Position numbers and translations under genes: made by a program
Assembly (NCBI RefSeq): GCF_000204055.1
Contig: NW_006768809.1
Coordinates: forward strand, 74,691 to 138,690
Length of the DNA: 64,000 nucleotides
Direction: 5' to 3'
From: Melampsora larici-populina 98AG31
Lineage: Eukaryota; Basidiomycota; Pucciniomycetes; Pucciniales; Melampsoraceae
The notes under the pieces: generated by a model
What the model was told of the DNA's origin: nothing
Databases searched by the model: none
Seen by the model: only the letters and a program-made list of their open reading frames with translations
Shown: positions 11,061-20,903 of the stretch, piece by piece
How the letters are laid out: each line of letters begins with the position of its first letter
Numbering within the stretch: position 1 is the first letter of the stretch

Positions 11061-11149
11061 TTGAAGATGGAAAGAGTGTGATGTGGGGTATTTGGGTCTG
11101 AAACTTGAATCCCTGACCCGGTAGACCCAGTTACCCTTGATTACCGCCA

Positions 11150-11204
11150 AAAAATCAACTGGGTCAACCGGGTTTTTCAAAACCGGGTCAACTTTGAGAA
11201 CGGC
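11150..11204 (-). repeat. right TIR of Harbinger 1
   Basis: Perfect complement of 6989-7043; it ends ...ACTTTGAGAACGGC. Confidence 0.92.
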
Positions 11205-11318
11205 TGATATATACGCGCTCAGACGTCTAGCCAGCGCCCCGTTAGTGGACGTCGGGTCGTGTCCCCAATCTCGGACATGCCCGACGCCCTGACGCAAATA
11301 AGTGTCTTTGTGGTGTAG
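11205..11318. repeat. end fragment of the TACACCAC repeat family
   Basis: Read on the minus strand, 11318 inward begins CTACACCACAAAGACACT and continues to GCATGTCCGAGATTGG. This resembles the left end of the element at 32809-33101 (TACACCACGAAGACGCTTTT...GTCCGAGATCG). The fragment is cut by Harbinger 1 at 11204. Confidence 0.5.
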
Positions 11319-11325
11319 TTCTTAT

Positions 11326-11484
11326 TGTTGTAGTCACATGATCCTGGGCACGACTGCGGCACAGACATCACGTGCAGCAGTCACAAAACCCTTTCTCGCC
11401 GCCTCGAGATTCCACATCATCATTGTGGAATCCAACCTCTATTTCGTGCTTATGTGTTTTTCTCATTTCTATATGTTCACTACA
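11326..11484 (+). repeat. 5' LTR of the copia element
   Basis: 159 bp, TG...CA termini, identical to the 3' LTR and preceded by target site CTTAT. Confidence 0.93.
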
Positions 11485-11561
11485 GGTAGATTATCATCAT
11501 TGTGGAATCCAACCTCTATTTCGTGCTTATGTGTTTTTCTCATTTCTATATGTTCACTACA
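11485..11561 (+). repeat. 77-bp duplication of the LTR 3' end
   Basis: GGTAGATTAT is followed by a second copy of the last 67 bp of the LTR (CATCATTGTGGAATCCAACC...TTCACTACA). The 3' LTR lacks this. It places a second LTR end directly against the primer site at 11562. Confidence 0.9.
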
Positions 11562-11576
11562 GGTTATGAGCCTGCG
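11562..11576 (+). promoter_or_regulatory. primer-binding site, half-tRNA (initiator Met type)
   Basis: GGTTATGAGCCTGCG is complementary to an anticodon arm of the form GCAGGCTCATAACC, with CAT as the anticodon. That is the internal-tRNA priming known for Drosophila copia and several fungal Ty1/copia elements. It directly follows the duplicated LTR end. Confidence 0.7.
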
Positions 11577-11606
11577 CTCTCGATTTGATGAATCGATCAA
11601 CCTTGA

Positions 11607-14600
11607 ATGCAGACTAGAAGACATGATTATGCAGCGAATCCGAGATCTCCACCAAAACGAAGAAAGCGAACTCCACGGAACAAACAAACTCTACCTGAAC
11701 TAGCTACTTCGAGTAATCTTCTGCCATCCTACGATTTATCCTTACTACCTCCGCTTCCCCCATCTCCACTCAACCTTAATCTTTCAATACTTCCTCCTTT
11801 ACTTGATTCACCGACTGATCAGATTGAGTTAACTTCGACGCTTCTTCCTGAATCATCACAAACCCATTCCCACATTCCATTACCTCCATCTGATTGTATT
11901 CAATCTTGTGAATCAAATACACAAGACGAATTTGCTTTAAGTATACCTTCTACGTTTACGCCCGAATCGGAGATCGCAGACAGTCTCTCACGGTTAACTC
12001 TTACCGATAATCCTACGAAACCCTACTACACCGTTACTAGACAACTTACACAGCCCTCTCCACTATCTACGCTACCTTTTGAAAACCCTACGGAATTATA
12101 CAACCCCAACCCGATTATTTTCCCTGCACGTTACTTCATATCAAACATGTCTACCGAGCAGAAACAAACATCAACGACCTTACCTCACGATCAGAGCTCG
12201 ATCACTGCGCAAGACATCACAGAGGCGAAAGAAAACCTGGGTGATGAGATTAAATTCGAATCACTCACCACGAACGGTTCTAACTTCATTGAGTGGAAGA
12301 AGAACACCGCACGAGCAATAAAAGCATTACTCGGAATCAAAAACTACTGGGAGGAAAGATTACCAGTCTTGACTTACATTGATCGCAAACGAGACGGCTT
12401 AGCAATGAGTGTGATAAACAACACTATCCATAATACTTTAAAGAACATAACGGATGATGCGGATTCAGCTTATGATGCAATGGATGCTCTGCAAAATCAT
12501 TTTAGAAGAGGTGGACGCACAGCACAGTTTTCACTTTTCAATCGTTTGATGAATTTACGCTTAGACTTAAATGAGACCAAAATGATAAATCATATGTCTA
12601 AGGTTGACTCTCTTGTTTCTGAAATCGAATCTACTGGATTTATATGGAACTCAGAATCAATACGAGGTTTATTTTACCAAATTGTCATGCCTCCTGAAAT
12701 GACTAAAGAAATCAATAAGGAGCTAGATAACAAATACGACAAGACAACTCCTAATTACAAATTGAAAGACATTAAATCTGCGATTCAAATGTATCTAACT
12801 AGAGAACGAACTGCATCTGAAACGATTACGATCAACAATTTAAGCACTCAGATCGAAACACTTGCTGTACACACTCCCCAACGTCAATTCACTCCAGCTA
12901 GAAACGTGAATACGCCTCGCCAATACCAAACTCCTCAGTACAATTTCACTCCTCGCTTTACCCCTAATCGAACTGCACCTAAGATCGACCCGATGAGATG
13001 GCAGAGAGGACCACCTGCTTGGACTAAGACCGACGCTGAACGAAAAGATTCTGTCAATTCACCGATTCCAATACCCAACACGGCTGTGAGCGGAGTGAAA
13101 GCTGGTCTCTTACAATGTTTTTTCTGTGGTATATTTGGCCACACCTATAGTGCTGGAGGATGTGGACCTTACGATAACAATGGAGATAGATTAGGTGCTC
13201 ATTGGAAGGACTGGAGGAAAGTTACAACTGGTCAATACCATAGTCTAAACGCTCTGTTCCCAAATAAATTCAGTCTTCCATCTACTCAACGATCATCATC
13301 TGTCCGACCTAACGCAAGTTCTGTCGAAGTTACTGAAGGAGCCAATCAAATGTCAATGGAACCATCGGTTATGAACCTTGACTGGGCATCCGAAGGTTTT
13401 GGATTGATTGATGATGGAAACAAAGTACCTACCGAGTACCTGTTCGACGGAGGAGCAACTGATGCTGTAAGCAATGACAGAGCAGCTCTGAAGAACTATC
13501 AGCCTCTACCCCATCCTGTACCTATCAAGACGGCAGCTAATGATTCTAATGCCGTGATAGTAGGTAAAGGCGACATTGAATTAACGACCGAAGAAGGCGA
13601 AACTGCAATCATCAAGGATGTTTACTACTGCCCAAAGGCAACGACCACGATCATTTCACCAGGTGCTTTAATAGGGAGCGGAGCTAAGATATCAATGACA
13701 AAAGACAACAATTATCAAATTAGACTCAAAAACGGAAAGATTCTGTATGCAGTACACAAGAAAAGAAGATGGTTCATTCAAGCTAGAAAAAATCGTCCTG
13801 TTTTTTGTAATACTCCAAAACTATCTCATCATATCTGTGCAATGAAGTCTTCATATCATTTGTCTAAGATGTGGCATGAACGCCTTGGCCACATGTATAT
13901 GAAGAGGATTGAGAAACTTTTCAAGAATCATGAAGAGTACGGTTTGCCTGAAATGAAACATTGTCCAGTCACATGTGAGGATTGCTTGACTTGTAAAAGC
14001 ATTAGAAGGAGAGTTTTGAGCAGTACAAACCGTGAACCAAAAGTTATGGAGGTGCTTGTGACTGACGTTGCAGGTCCCTTCACGCCCTGTTTTACAGGTG
14101 AACAACTGATGGTTACTTTTCAAGATGTAGGATTGACGTACTCCGAAATTTGCATTATCAAACACAAATCAGAAGTTTATCAGAGACTAATCAACACTGT
14201 CAAGAAGTGGGAACGTGAAACAGGCATCAAAATCAAAACCATACGATCAGACCGTGGAGGAGAATATGTAGGAGCTAATTTAGAGAAATGGTTAAAAGAT
14301 GCAGGAATAAATCATGAATTCTCTAACCCGTACGAACCTGAACAGAATGGAACAGCTGAAAGACTTAATAGAACACTTGGAGAAATGGCCAGAACACTCT
14401 TAGCATCCAGCAAATTACCCACTAAATTCTGGAATTTTGCATATCTTACAGCAGCTTATATTCACAACAGACTACCAAACTCAATGACAGACAACAAGAC
14501 GCCGTATGAATTGTTTTACCAACGCAAACCAATGCTTGACATCCTACGAACCTTTGGAAGCACCGCATTTGTGCATATTCATTCAGGACAAAGATCACCA

Positions 14601-16508
14601 GGTAAATTAGAGAATAGAGCAAGAAAATGTAAGATGATTGGGTACATAGAAGGAGGAAAAGGGTGGTTATTTTACAATGAAGAATCAAAAACAGTTTTTC
14701 CCTCAGCAATAGCAAAATTCCCGTATGAAGAAGATTTCATTCCACCACAGAACTCTGCACAGCAAAACTCAGAAAATGAAATGAACACGAACAAGAAGGA
14801 CAAAGGAAGCATTCAACACATTCTGAACGCTCTGAAATTAGGTGACTTTACAGATGAAGTACAAATTGACAAACAAGACATGGCAGCAAATCATGCATTA
14901 AGTGGAGAAGATTATCTGAAAATACTCAAACCACCGAGATCATACGCAGAAGCGCTGAGATCAGAAGAATCAACAAAATGGAAGGAAGCTTGTGACACAG
15001 AAATGAACATGATGGACAAAATGAAAGTGTGGAAAGTTGTTGACAAACCTGAAGGATTAGTACCTATAGATCTGAAGTGGGTTTTTGCATACAAGAAAGT
15101 AGACGCTGACGGTAATCCAATCAAATTTAAAGCACGGCTAGTCGCAAAAGGTTTTCGTCAGCAAGAAGGAATTGATTACAATGAAACATTTGCACCCACC
15201 GCAACATTCGCCGGCCTACGAATCATGCTTACAATTGCAGCTCATCAGAACTGGCCTACTCACTCATTCGACATTACTTCAGCAGATCTTCATAGCGCAA
15301 TTGACTCATTAGTGTATTTTTCAATCCCAACGGGTTATATGTGTGAAGCAAAAAAGAAGAATAAGGTGTTAGAAGCAATCAAAGCATTATATGGAACGAA
15401 ACAAGGAGCCCGATGCTGGTGGAAGCATATAGACGCAATACTCACATCATTAGGATTTAAGAGCAGCCAATACGATCAATCATTGTACATTTATCATCGT
15501 AATGAAGAAACTTGCATCATATGGTTACACAGCGACAACGGAGGTGTTACCGCAAGCTCTGAGAAATTGCTAGATGAAATTCATGCAGCCCTTAAAGAAA
15601 AATTACTTATCAAATGGGAGAGAAATCTGGATCAAATAGTAGGAGTTAATGTAATGAGACACGCAGATGGGAGTTTTACTTTATCACAACCGGGACTCAC
15701 CAAGAAGATCATTCAATCATTTCTTCCTGATGAACGAACGGCAAAAATACCTATGAATAGCCAGAAGATCCCTACGTCGCCAACAGAAAACGAAGAAAAA
15801 TACGACTCTGAGAAATATCTATCAGCTATCGGCAGCCTCAACTACTTATCAGTAGCTACAAGACCAGATATAACGTACACTGTGAACTACTTAGCGCGGT
15901 TCTCTGCTGACCCTAGAAAACAACACTGGAATGCAGTCGAACATCTAATACGATATTTGAATACCTCTGGAGTTAGAGAGTTGATGATCAAACCGATCAA
16001 AACAAAAGTCGACACTCCACTTCATACGTACGTCGACGCGAACTGGGGAGGTGAAGGTGCAAGATCAACTCACGGATACATCACTTGTTTCCTGAACTGT
16101 CCGATATCATGGACATCGAAACGTCAATCCTGTGTAGCATCTTCCACTTGTCACGCTGAATACATGGCTATGGGAACAGCATGTAGAGATGCAATCTGGT
16201 TAAGAAACTTGATTGAAGACATTACCGGCAAAGGCAACACTGTAAACATGCATTGCGACAATACATCAGCAATACATGTAGCCAGCAATAACTCATCTAA
16301 TAAACGAACTCGACACACTGATAGAGAGTACTACTATATCAATGAGCAAGTTTATAAAGGCCGAGTCTTCTTGCACTGGATCAACACAAAATCTCAACAA
16401 GCAGATATACTAACAAAACTGTTAGGCCCCAACTTACATGAACATGGCATCACTAATCTCAGGATTACGCCTCATGGGGATGCAATATCATCAAATGCAA
16501 CACGTTAA
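11607..16508 (+). CDS. copia Gag-Pol polyprotein
   Basis: One open frame of 1633 aa. In order: Gag (about 215-430, SNFIEWKKNTARAIKALLG); zinc knuckle CFFCGIFGHTYSAGGC (about 504); protease, where the usual D-S/T-G is FDGGATDAVSND (Asp about 614); HHCC pre-integrase zinc site (MWHERLGHM...CEDCLTC); integrase with Asp 820, Asp 882 (SDRGGEY) and Glu 918, a D35E spacing; reverse transcriptase (WVFAYKKVDADGNPIKFKAR) in which the catalytic V-D-D is HSDNGG (Asp 1310, Asn 1311); and RNase H (YVDANWGG, STCHAEY, HCDNTSA, QADILTK). The frame is uninterrupted, but the protease and RT substitutions suggest an enzymatically impaired copy, or one moved in trans. Confidence 0.95.
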   Translation: MQTRRHDYAANPRSPPKRRKRTPRNKQTLPELATSSNLLPSYDLSLLPPLPPSPLNLNLSILPPLLDSPTDQIELTSTLLPESSQTHSHIPLPPSDCIQSCESNTQDEFALSIPSTFTPESEIADSLSRLTLTDNPTKPYYTVTRQLTQPSPLSTLPFENPTELYNPNPIIFPARYFISNMSTEQKQTSTTLPHDQSSITAQDITEAKENLGDEIKFESLTTNGSNFIEWKKNTARAIKALLGIKNYWEERLPVLTYIDRKRDGLAMSVINNTIHNTLKNITDDADSAYDAMDALQNHFRRGGRTAQFSLFNRLMNLRLDLNETKMINHMSKVDSLVSEIESTGFIWNSESIRGLFYQIVMPPEMTKEINKELDNKYDKTTPNYKLKDIKSAIQMYLTRERTASETITINNLSTQIETLAVHTPQRQFTPARNVNTPRQYQTPQYNFTPRFTPNRTAPKIDPMRWQRGPPAWTKTDAERKDSVNSPIPIPNTAVSGVKAGLLQCFFCGIFGHTYSAGGCGPYDNNGDRLGAHWKDWRKVTTGQYHSLNALFPNKFSLPSTQRSSSVRPNASSVEVTEGANQMSMEPSVMNLDWASEGFGLIDDGNKVPTEYLFDGGATDAVSNDRAALKNYQPLPHPVPIKTAANDSNAVIVGKGDIELTTEEGETAIIKDVYYCPKATTTIISPGALIGSGAKISMTKDNNYQIRLKNGKILYAVHKKRRWFIQARKNRPVFCNTPKLSHHICAMKSSYHLSKMWHERLGHMYMKRIEKLFKNHEEYGLPEMKHCPVTCEDCLTCKSIRRRVLSSTNREPKVMEVLVTDVAGPFTPCFTGEQLMVTFQDVGLTYSEICIIKHKSEVYQRLINTVKKWERETGIKIKTIRSDRGGEYVGANLEKWLKDAGINHEFSNPYEPEQNGTAERLNRTLGEMARTLLASSKLPTKFWNFAYLTAAYIHNRLPNSMTDNKTPYELFYQRKPMLDILRTFGSTAFVHIHSGQRSPGKLENRARKCKMIGYIEGGKGWLFYNEESKTVFPSAIAKFPYEEDFIPPQNSAQQNSENEMNTNKKDKGSIQHILNALKLGDFTDEVQIDKQDMAANHALSGEDYLKILKPPRSYAEALRSEESTKWKEACDTEMNMMDKMKVWKVVDKPEGLVPIDLKWVFAYKKVDADGNPIKFKARLVAKGFRQQEGIDYNETFAPTATFAGLRIMLTIAAHQNWPTHSFDITSADLHSAIDSLVYFSIPTGYMCEAKKKNKVLEAIKALYGTKQGARCWWKHIDAILTSLGFKSSQYDQSLYIYHRNEETCIIWLHSDNGGVTASSEKLLDEIHAALKEKLLIKWERNLDQIVGVNVMRHADGSFTLSQPGLTKKIIQSFLPDERTAKIPMNSQKIPTSPTENEEKYDSEKYLSAIGSLNYLSVATRPDITYTVNYLARFSADPRKQHWNAVEHLIRYLNTSGVRELMIKPIKTKVDTPLHTYVDANWGGEGARSTHGYITCFLNCPISWTSKRQSCVASSTCHAEYMAMGTACRDAIWLRNLIEDITGKGNTVNMHCDNTSAIHVASNNSSNKRTRHTDREYYYINEQVYKGRVFLHWINTKSQQADILTKLLGPNLHEHGITNLRITPHGDAISSNATR

Positions 16509-16563
16509 CAAAATCATCATAGTTGACTTACTGCTCGATTGAAAGAACTTATGTTAGAACTGA

Positions 16564-16770
16564 TCTGGTGGAACCAATTCCGTAGACAGGGGTTGACTAT
16601 TCCAGACTTTACTGGCCAACGTAGTCTCTGTCTCGGGGGAACGAATTCCAGACTGTCTCGCATAATGTTATCATTCTTGTTTCTGGTGGAACCAATTCCG
16701 TAGACGGGGGTTGACTATTCCAGTTTTACTGGCCAACGTAGTCTCTGTCTCGGGGGAACGAATTCCAGAT
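16564..16770 (+). repeat. tandem duplication in the copia 3' untranslated region
   Basis: Two copies, about 89 bp each, start at 16564 and 16682 (TCTGGTGGAACCAATTCCGT...GAACGAATTCCAGA), period 118 bp. Inside each copy GGAACCAATTCC and GGAACGAATTCC mirror each other. Function unknown; it lies between the pol stop and the polypurine tract. Confidence 0.85.
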
Positions 16771-16975
16771 AACAATGGCCCGTATATTTCTGTTTATGTT
16801 TTTTATATTTCTTTGTTTTTTATGTTTTTTGTTTTCAATTTGAGATCATTATAGGAGTCACATTCTTTCATCTTAGACTGTTGTCGAGTGTCTTATTTCA
16901 AAATCTTTATATTCTCTTATTTCTTTATTTTCTTCTGCTTTGTTTTCTTTTAGATGGATGTCTGTGACTTGTCGT

Positions 16976-16983
16976 GGGGGGGG
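16976..16983 (+). promoter_or_regulatory. polypurine tract of the copia element
   Basis: A run of G immediately before the 3' LTR (TCGTGGGGGGGG then TGTTG), the expected plus-strand primer position. Confidence 0.75.
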
Positions 16984-17142
16984 TGTTGTAGTCACATGAT
17001 CCTGGGCACGACTGCGGCACAGACATCACGTGCAGCAGTCACAAAACCCTTTCTCGCCGCCTCGAGATTCCACATCATCATTGTGGAATCCAACCTCTAT
17101 TTCGTGCTTATGTGTTTTTCTCATTTCTATATGTTCACTACA
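16984..17142 (+). repeat. 3' LTR of the copia element
   Basis: 159 bp, identical to 11326-11484 and followed by target site CTTAT. Confidence 0.93.
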
Positions 17143-17147
17143 CTTAT

Positions 17148-17406
17148 CACACTTGACGTGGTCGTGACGTAATTCCACTACATATGATAGTTGATCACAG
17201 TCTGAGTCGGGGCAGTGAGCTTTGACCGATTGTGTTGAGTTTTTGATCAAGAGGTCAAGAGTGAAATTCAATTCAATCTGTTTACCTCCAATCTTTCTCT
17301 TTACCTTCATGGCTGGTATGTAATTCTCATTAGTCCCTCTTGACCTCACTTCCAATCCATATCTATTCCATTCGGTGTATCTCTCATCGTTCGTCGATCG
17401 ATCCAT
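17148..17406 (-). pseudogene. hypothetical gene fragment interrupted by the copia insertion
   Basis: From ATG 17404-17406 the minus strand encodes MDRSTNDERYTEWNRYGLEV... and then HCPDSDCDQLSY...DHVKCDK, a possible Cys-rich metal site. The frame runs into the 3' LTR. Beyond the element, after one copy of the target site, it would continue as NYTTKTLICVRASG at 11320-11240, inside the TACACCAC repeat, so the joined reading may be fortuitous. Family not recognised. Confidence 0.35.
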
Positions 17407-17842
17407 CGTACCTGGTCTCGAACATTGGGTCGTATTTCAGTCGGGCTACTTGGAGGCTGGCTATCGCTCACTTTGCACTTGTTTTTGATTCAAAGTCTCC
17501 CAGGACACAGCCACCTATCCAAAGCTCAAGACACCAAATCATTTTGCTTTATCCATATAGCGAATAAGCATGATACAGGCCATGACGTTCGATTCTTGGC
17601 AAACAAATATCTTCTTAGACTCACTGGGGCCGCTCTATAGGCCGGACAGTTATAGTTTGATCTGGGACTCACGCCAGATTTGTAATCTCATAAAACACTC
17701 AAGACCTACATAATTGCGTGCCATATTCACATTTGCTCATTCAGATTCTCAAATTGATTGTCTCCCTGAGCCGTGCTGTCCTGTTTTGATCTTGAGCAAA
17801 TTACTACTTGCTAATTGATCGTCGGATTTTGAATGCATCCTT
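17407..17842. other. upstream region of the PFK-2 gene
   Basis: 436 bp without a supported gene. It should hold the 5' untranslated region and promoter of the PFK-2 gene. A short frame with a hydrophobic start at 17425-17640 is not supported by other evidence. Confidence 0.5.
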
Positions 17843-20138
17843 ATGTCCACAGCACCTTTGTACACCACTGACTCTGGCCGGCTATGGCATGCCGGTGAGT
17901 CCCTGTAATCATCTCAACATCAGGCTCATATTGGCTGCATTACTCACGGGAAACCTTTAAAGGTCTGGTATTGATTTGTGTGGTGGGGCTACCTGCACGA
18001 GGCAAGACACATGTGGCTCGTTCAATTGATCGTTATCTACGATGGCTAGGCGTCAAAAGCCAGGTGTTCTCCCTCGGGGACCATCGTCGTAAATTTTTGG
18101 GTGATCCTCACAAACTTCCTCCCGACTATTTCGCCACAGACGGAACCCGGAGTGAGTCGACCGAAAAACTGAGACAAGAGATTAAGGCAAGTCTGTTGCA
18201 GGCGGTAGATGACTGGTTTTCAAGTGGTGGACAAGTGGCAATCTATGATGCCAACGTCAGTCTTTCACTCTGAGCAACAATGACTATATGATAGCTAGGC
18301 AGGAATTCATCCCACTGATCATCCAATTCTTTTCAGAATGGTACCAGAGCTACCCGATCAGAATTGAGGCACCGATTTGAACCGATGGGTGTTCACAGCA
18401 TGTTCATTGGTAAGTAGCAGCCAATTTTAGCAAGAGAATCAAAAGTGCTTGTCTATCTGGAACCGCTGATTGAATTGATCGCTACATTGTCTGGGTTGGA
18501 TGAGATAGAAAATGTATGCGATCGAGACGATATAATTGAAAAGAACATCAAAGCCGTCAAGATTTCTTCTCCAGATGTCAGTTTGACGTATGCCTCATCT
18601 CATAGCAAAGACATACTGAACCTTTATGCTCGAAAAAATACCATGGTCCATATAAAGTATCAAGGCTGGGATCCAGATGCAGTTTTAGCAGATTACTGGA
18701 GCAGAATTCGAGATCATGAGAAAACGTATGAGCCCATTGAACAGCCAAGCTTTCCATTTGTGAAAGTGGTCAACATAGGTGAAAAGATTATCGTGCGTAG
18801 TGACAGTGTCGTGGAAAGTAAGCTCTTTAGTCGATGTGATTTGACCAAATCTTGCTATCTTTATGTGATCCTTTTCATAAAAGGTCAACAACATATCAGG
18901 ATATCTTCAGTCTCGAATCGTATTTTATCTCATGCAAATACAGTTTAGTCACAAACAACTTTATTTCTCATCATACACCCTGTGCTGATTGACCTGTTCC
19001 TGTTGAATGAATTAGTAATCGTTACCGAACCATATGGTTTGCAAGGTCCGGCCCATCCCGTATCGAACACCTTTACAAAGCAGATTCGGAGTTATCGCCA
19101 CTTGGTCTGGAGTACGCAGATCGGTAAGTCTTCTTTCACGCATATAGCGAGTCCAGTAATGGCAGCTCAAAGTTTGTTTTCATATAGATTATGCTCCTTC
19201 CTGCGTCATAAGCGCCGTCAGATGCGTCACGAACTTGAAAATAAGAATAGACTCACTGTCTGGACTAGCTCGCGCAGAAGGTGTATACAAACCAGTGCGC
19301 CGATGGGAAAAGCCGGATACAAAGTTTTGATGCGATCCCAGATGAATGAGGTCTACTTCCACCACCTTACATGCCTCTTTTCGATGTGACACTGAATTCG
19401 TTCAAATCTGACCTAGATCAATCCGGGGGTGATTGATGGCATGTCAGTTGCTGAAATCAAGCAAAAGTATCCAGAGGAATACGAAAAGTCGTTAAAGGAA
19501 CCATACGCCCATCGTTATCCGCGAGCTGAGTCGTACCACGACTTATCTGTTCGACTCGAACCCATCATTTTTGTAAGCATAATATCTATCACAATTATGC
19601 ATGTCATCTCGCTGCTTACTCATCTCGGTAAAATGGTATATGGTGATTAGGAAGTTGAACGCGACCGTTCAGACCTTTTTATCATTGGACATGCCAGTGT
19701 GATCCGATGTTTGTTTGCCTATCTTAAAGGCTTACCACGTCAGTTTTTTGCCTGTTGTATTGGCAGTAGATGATTTGTATTAACAAGCAGACTTGAGACT
19801 CATTGTACAATATCTGAAATTTCCAGCTCAAGATATTCCTTTGGTTCAGATTCGGCGAGGGCAACTCATTGAAGTTAGACCTACAGCCTACGGTGTCGAA
19901 GCCCGGACGCATACATTTTGGACCCCAGCAGATAACCCAATATTGTACAAGTTTGTTAGCGGTGAGTGATGAGGTCACGAATTTCTTATTGCGACCTGAA
20001 TGCCTTCCCTGGATCAGTACTGATGTTTTTGCCTGCCACTTCATGCCAATTTCAGACGAGGATGCATTTCATCATGCACCAGAATCGGAGCAAAAAGCGG
20101 ATGAATTGAACAAGGCCATCGCCCCCCTTGCCATTTAA
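17843..20138 (+). CDS. 6-phosphofructo-2-kinase with a degenerate fructose-2,6-bisphosphatase domain
   Basis: Eleven exons (17843-17894, 17963-18255, 18337-18409, 18509-18792, 18884-18942, 19016-19123, 19188-19350, 19417-19572, 19651-19738, 19827-19961, 20056-20138) total 1494 nt, 497 aa. The enzyme makes fructose 2,6-bisphosphate, the activator of phosphofructokinase-1, in the cytosol. Kinase marks: P-loop VGLPARGKTHVARS near residue 25, IYDANNGTR, CDRDDIIEKNIK and GYLQSRIVFYL. The phosphoglycerate-mutase-like domain follows (LTVWTSS, RAESYHDLSVRLEP, GHASVIRCLFAYL). The RHGE phosphohistidine motif is replaced by ARSGPSRIE (19048-19074), so the phospho-acceptor His is Ser, as in the kinase-only yeast Pfk26. 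The second His (GHAS) and the Glu (NEINPG) remain. Most likely a monofunctional kinase. Confidence 0.93.
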
Positions 20139-20903
20139 TCAACCCCTTTGGCGAGAAAGATAAGCAAGCTTTCTCTCAGGCCCTTGCCTGTGATTCGACT
20201 GTTGAATGTGCATTGTGGTATGAAGTACAAGAATCATATAACGTGCATTGACCGTATTTCTTTTTTCAGAATTATACAAGAATGAGCAATCTTTGTGACA
20301 TGTTTTCACCCGTTGCGTGTATTTACGTATGACCTTAAGCAGCATGCAACAGTTTGTACAGAGTTGTAGTACTTTATTAATCTCCTGTGCAATTTTTCAG
20401 TATATTGCTTTGCAACCTTACGCGTATGATCAACTTTGCCGGAAGGGATTTTTATACAAGCAAGAAAACTTTAGCCAGATAGCAATGCTCGTCGGCTGTG
20501 ATTGTTCTCCGTAGATGTCAAAAATCTTGCAATGTTGGTAGGACTTTTCACACTTAGGGAAATGGGACACAGCTGATGAGTGGCAATGACATCGGTTGGT
20601 AGATCTGATAACTCTCAATGGATGAGTGTTGGACAACTGCATGAATTCAGCGCTTAAATGTCTTGGAAACATCTTGCCAGAGTAGGATATGGTGTTATTC
20701 GACGAGGTCATAAAAATTGTTTGTCAATGATAAATGAATGTAATAGGAACAACGCGCGCGCAAAGGCGTTTGTAGCTTCTTTGGTGACAAGAAATGCTTT
20801 AATTACAACATGTATCCAGTCTCACGTCTTTTATGCAAGTTTATACAATGCTAGAAGTCTCAGAATGAATAATTTGTACAAAGTGAGCGTTTGTGAAACG
20901 ATT
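20139..20903. other. 3' flank of the PFK-2 gene, no other gene seen
   Basis: Parts of it (for example AATTATACAAGAATGAGCAA near 20270) recur diverged near 22180, showing that the duplicated block extends past the PFK-2 stop codon. Confidence 0.6.

Larger units (their letters stand above)
6989..11204. mobile_element. PIF/Harbinger DNA transposon 1 (4.2 kb, intact)
   Basis: Bounded by perfect 55-bp terminal inverted repeats beginning GCCGTTCTCAAAGTTGACCC. It carries the two convergent genes typical of the superfamily: a DNA-binding SANT/Myb-like protein (plus) and a DDE transposase (minus). Both reading frames are intact after removing introns. ACCCGGTTGACCCAGTTGA motifs recur in the subterminal region and may be transposase-binding sites. 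No clean 3-bp target duplication is visible (left flank ATA, right flank TGA), perhaps because the left side is occupied by a MITE. Confidence 0.9.
11326..17142 (+). mobile_element. Ty1/copia LTR retrotransposon (5.8 kb)
   Basis: Identical 159-bp LTRs (11326-11484 and 16984-17142, TGTTGTAGTC...TTCACTACA) enclose one gag-pol frame. The target duplication is CTTAT (11321-11325 and 17143-17147). A half-tRNA primer site and a G-run polypurine tract are present. LTR identity implies recent insertion. Oddities are a 77-bp duplication at the 5' end and non-canonical protease and RT motifs. Confidence 0.95.

Noticed and set aside
17425..17640. Possible small secreted protein (hydrophobic start)
   Set aside because: No repeat, paralogue or splice support; lies in the PFK-2 upstream region. 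Hydrophobic starts arise often by chance.
18445..18508. In-frame extension VLVYLEPLIELIATLSGLDE before CDRDD in the PFK-2 gene
   Set aside because: Open but absent from the family; a GATAG acceptor at 18508 gives FIENVCDRDD, which matches the family, so this stretch is intronic.
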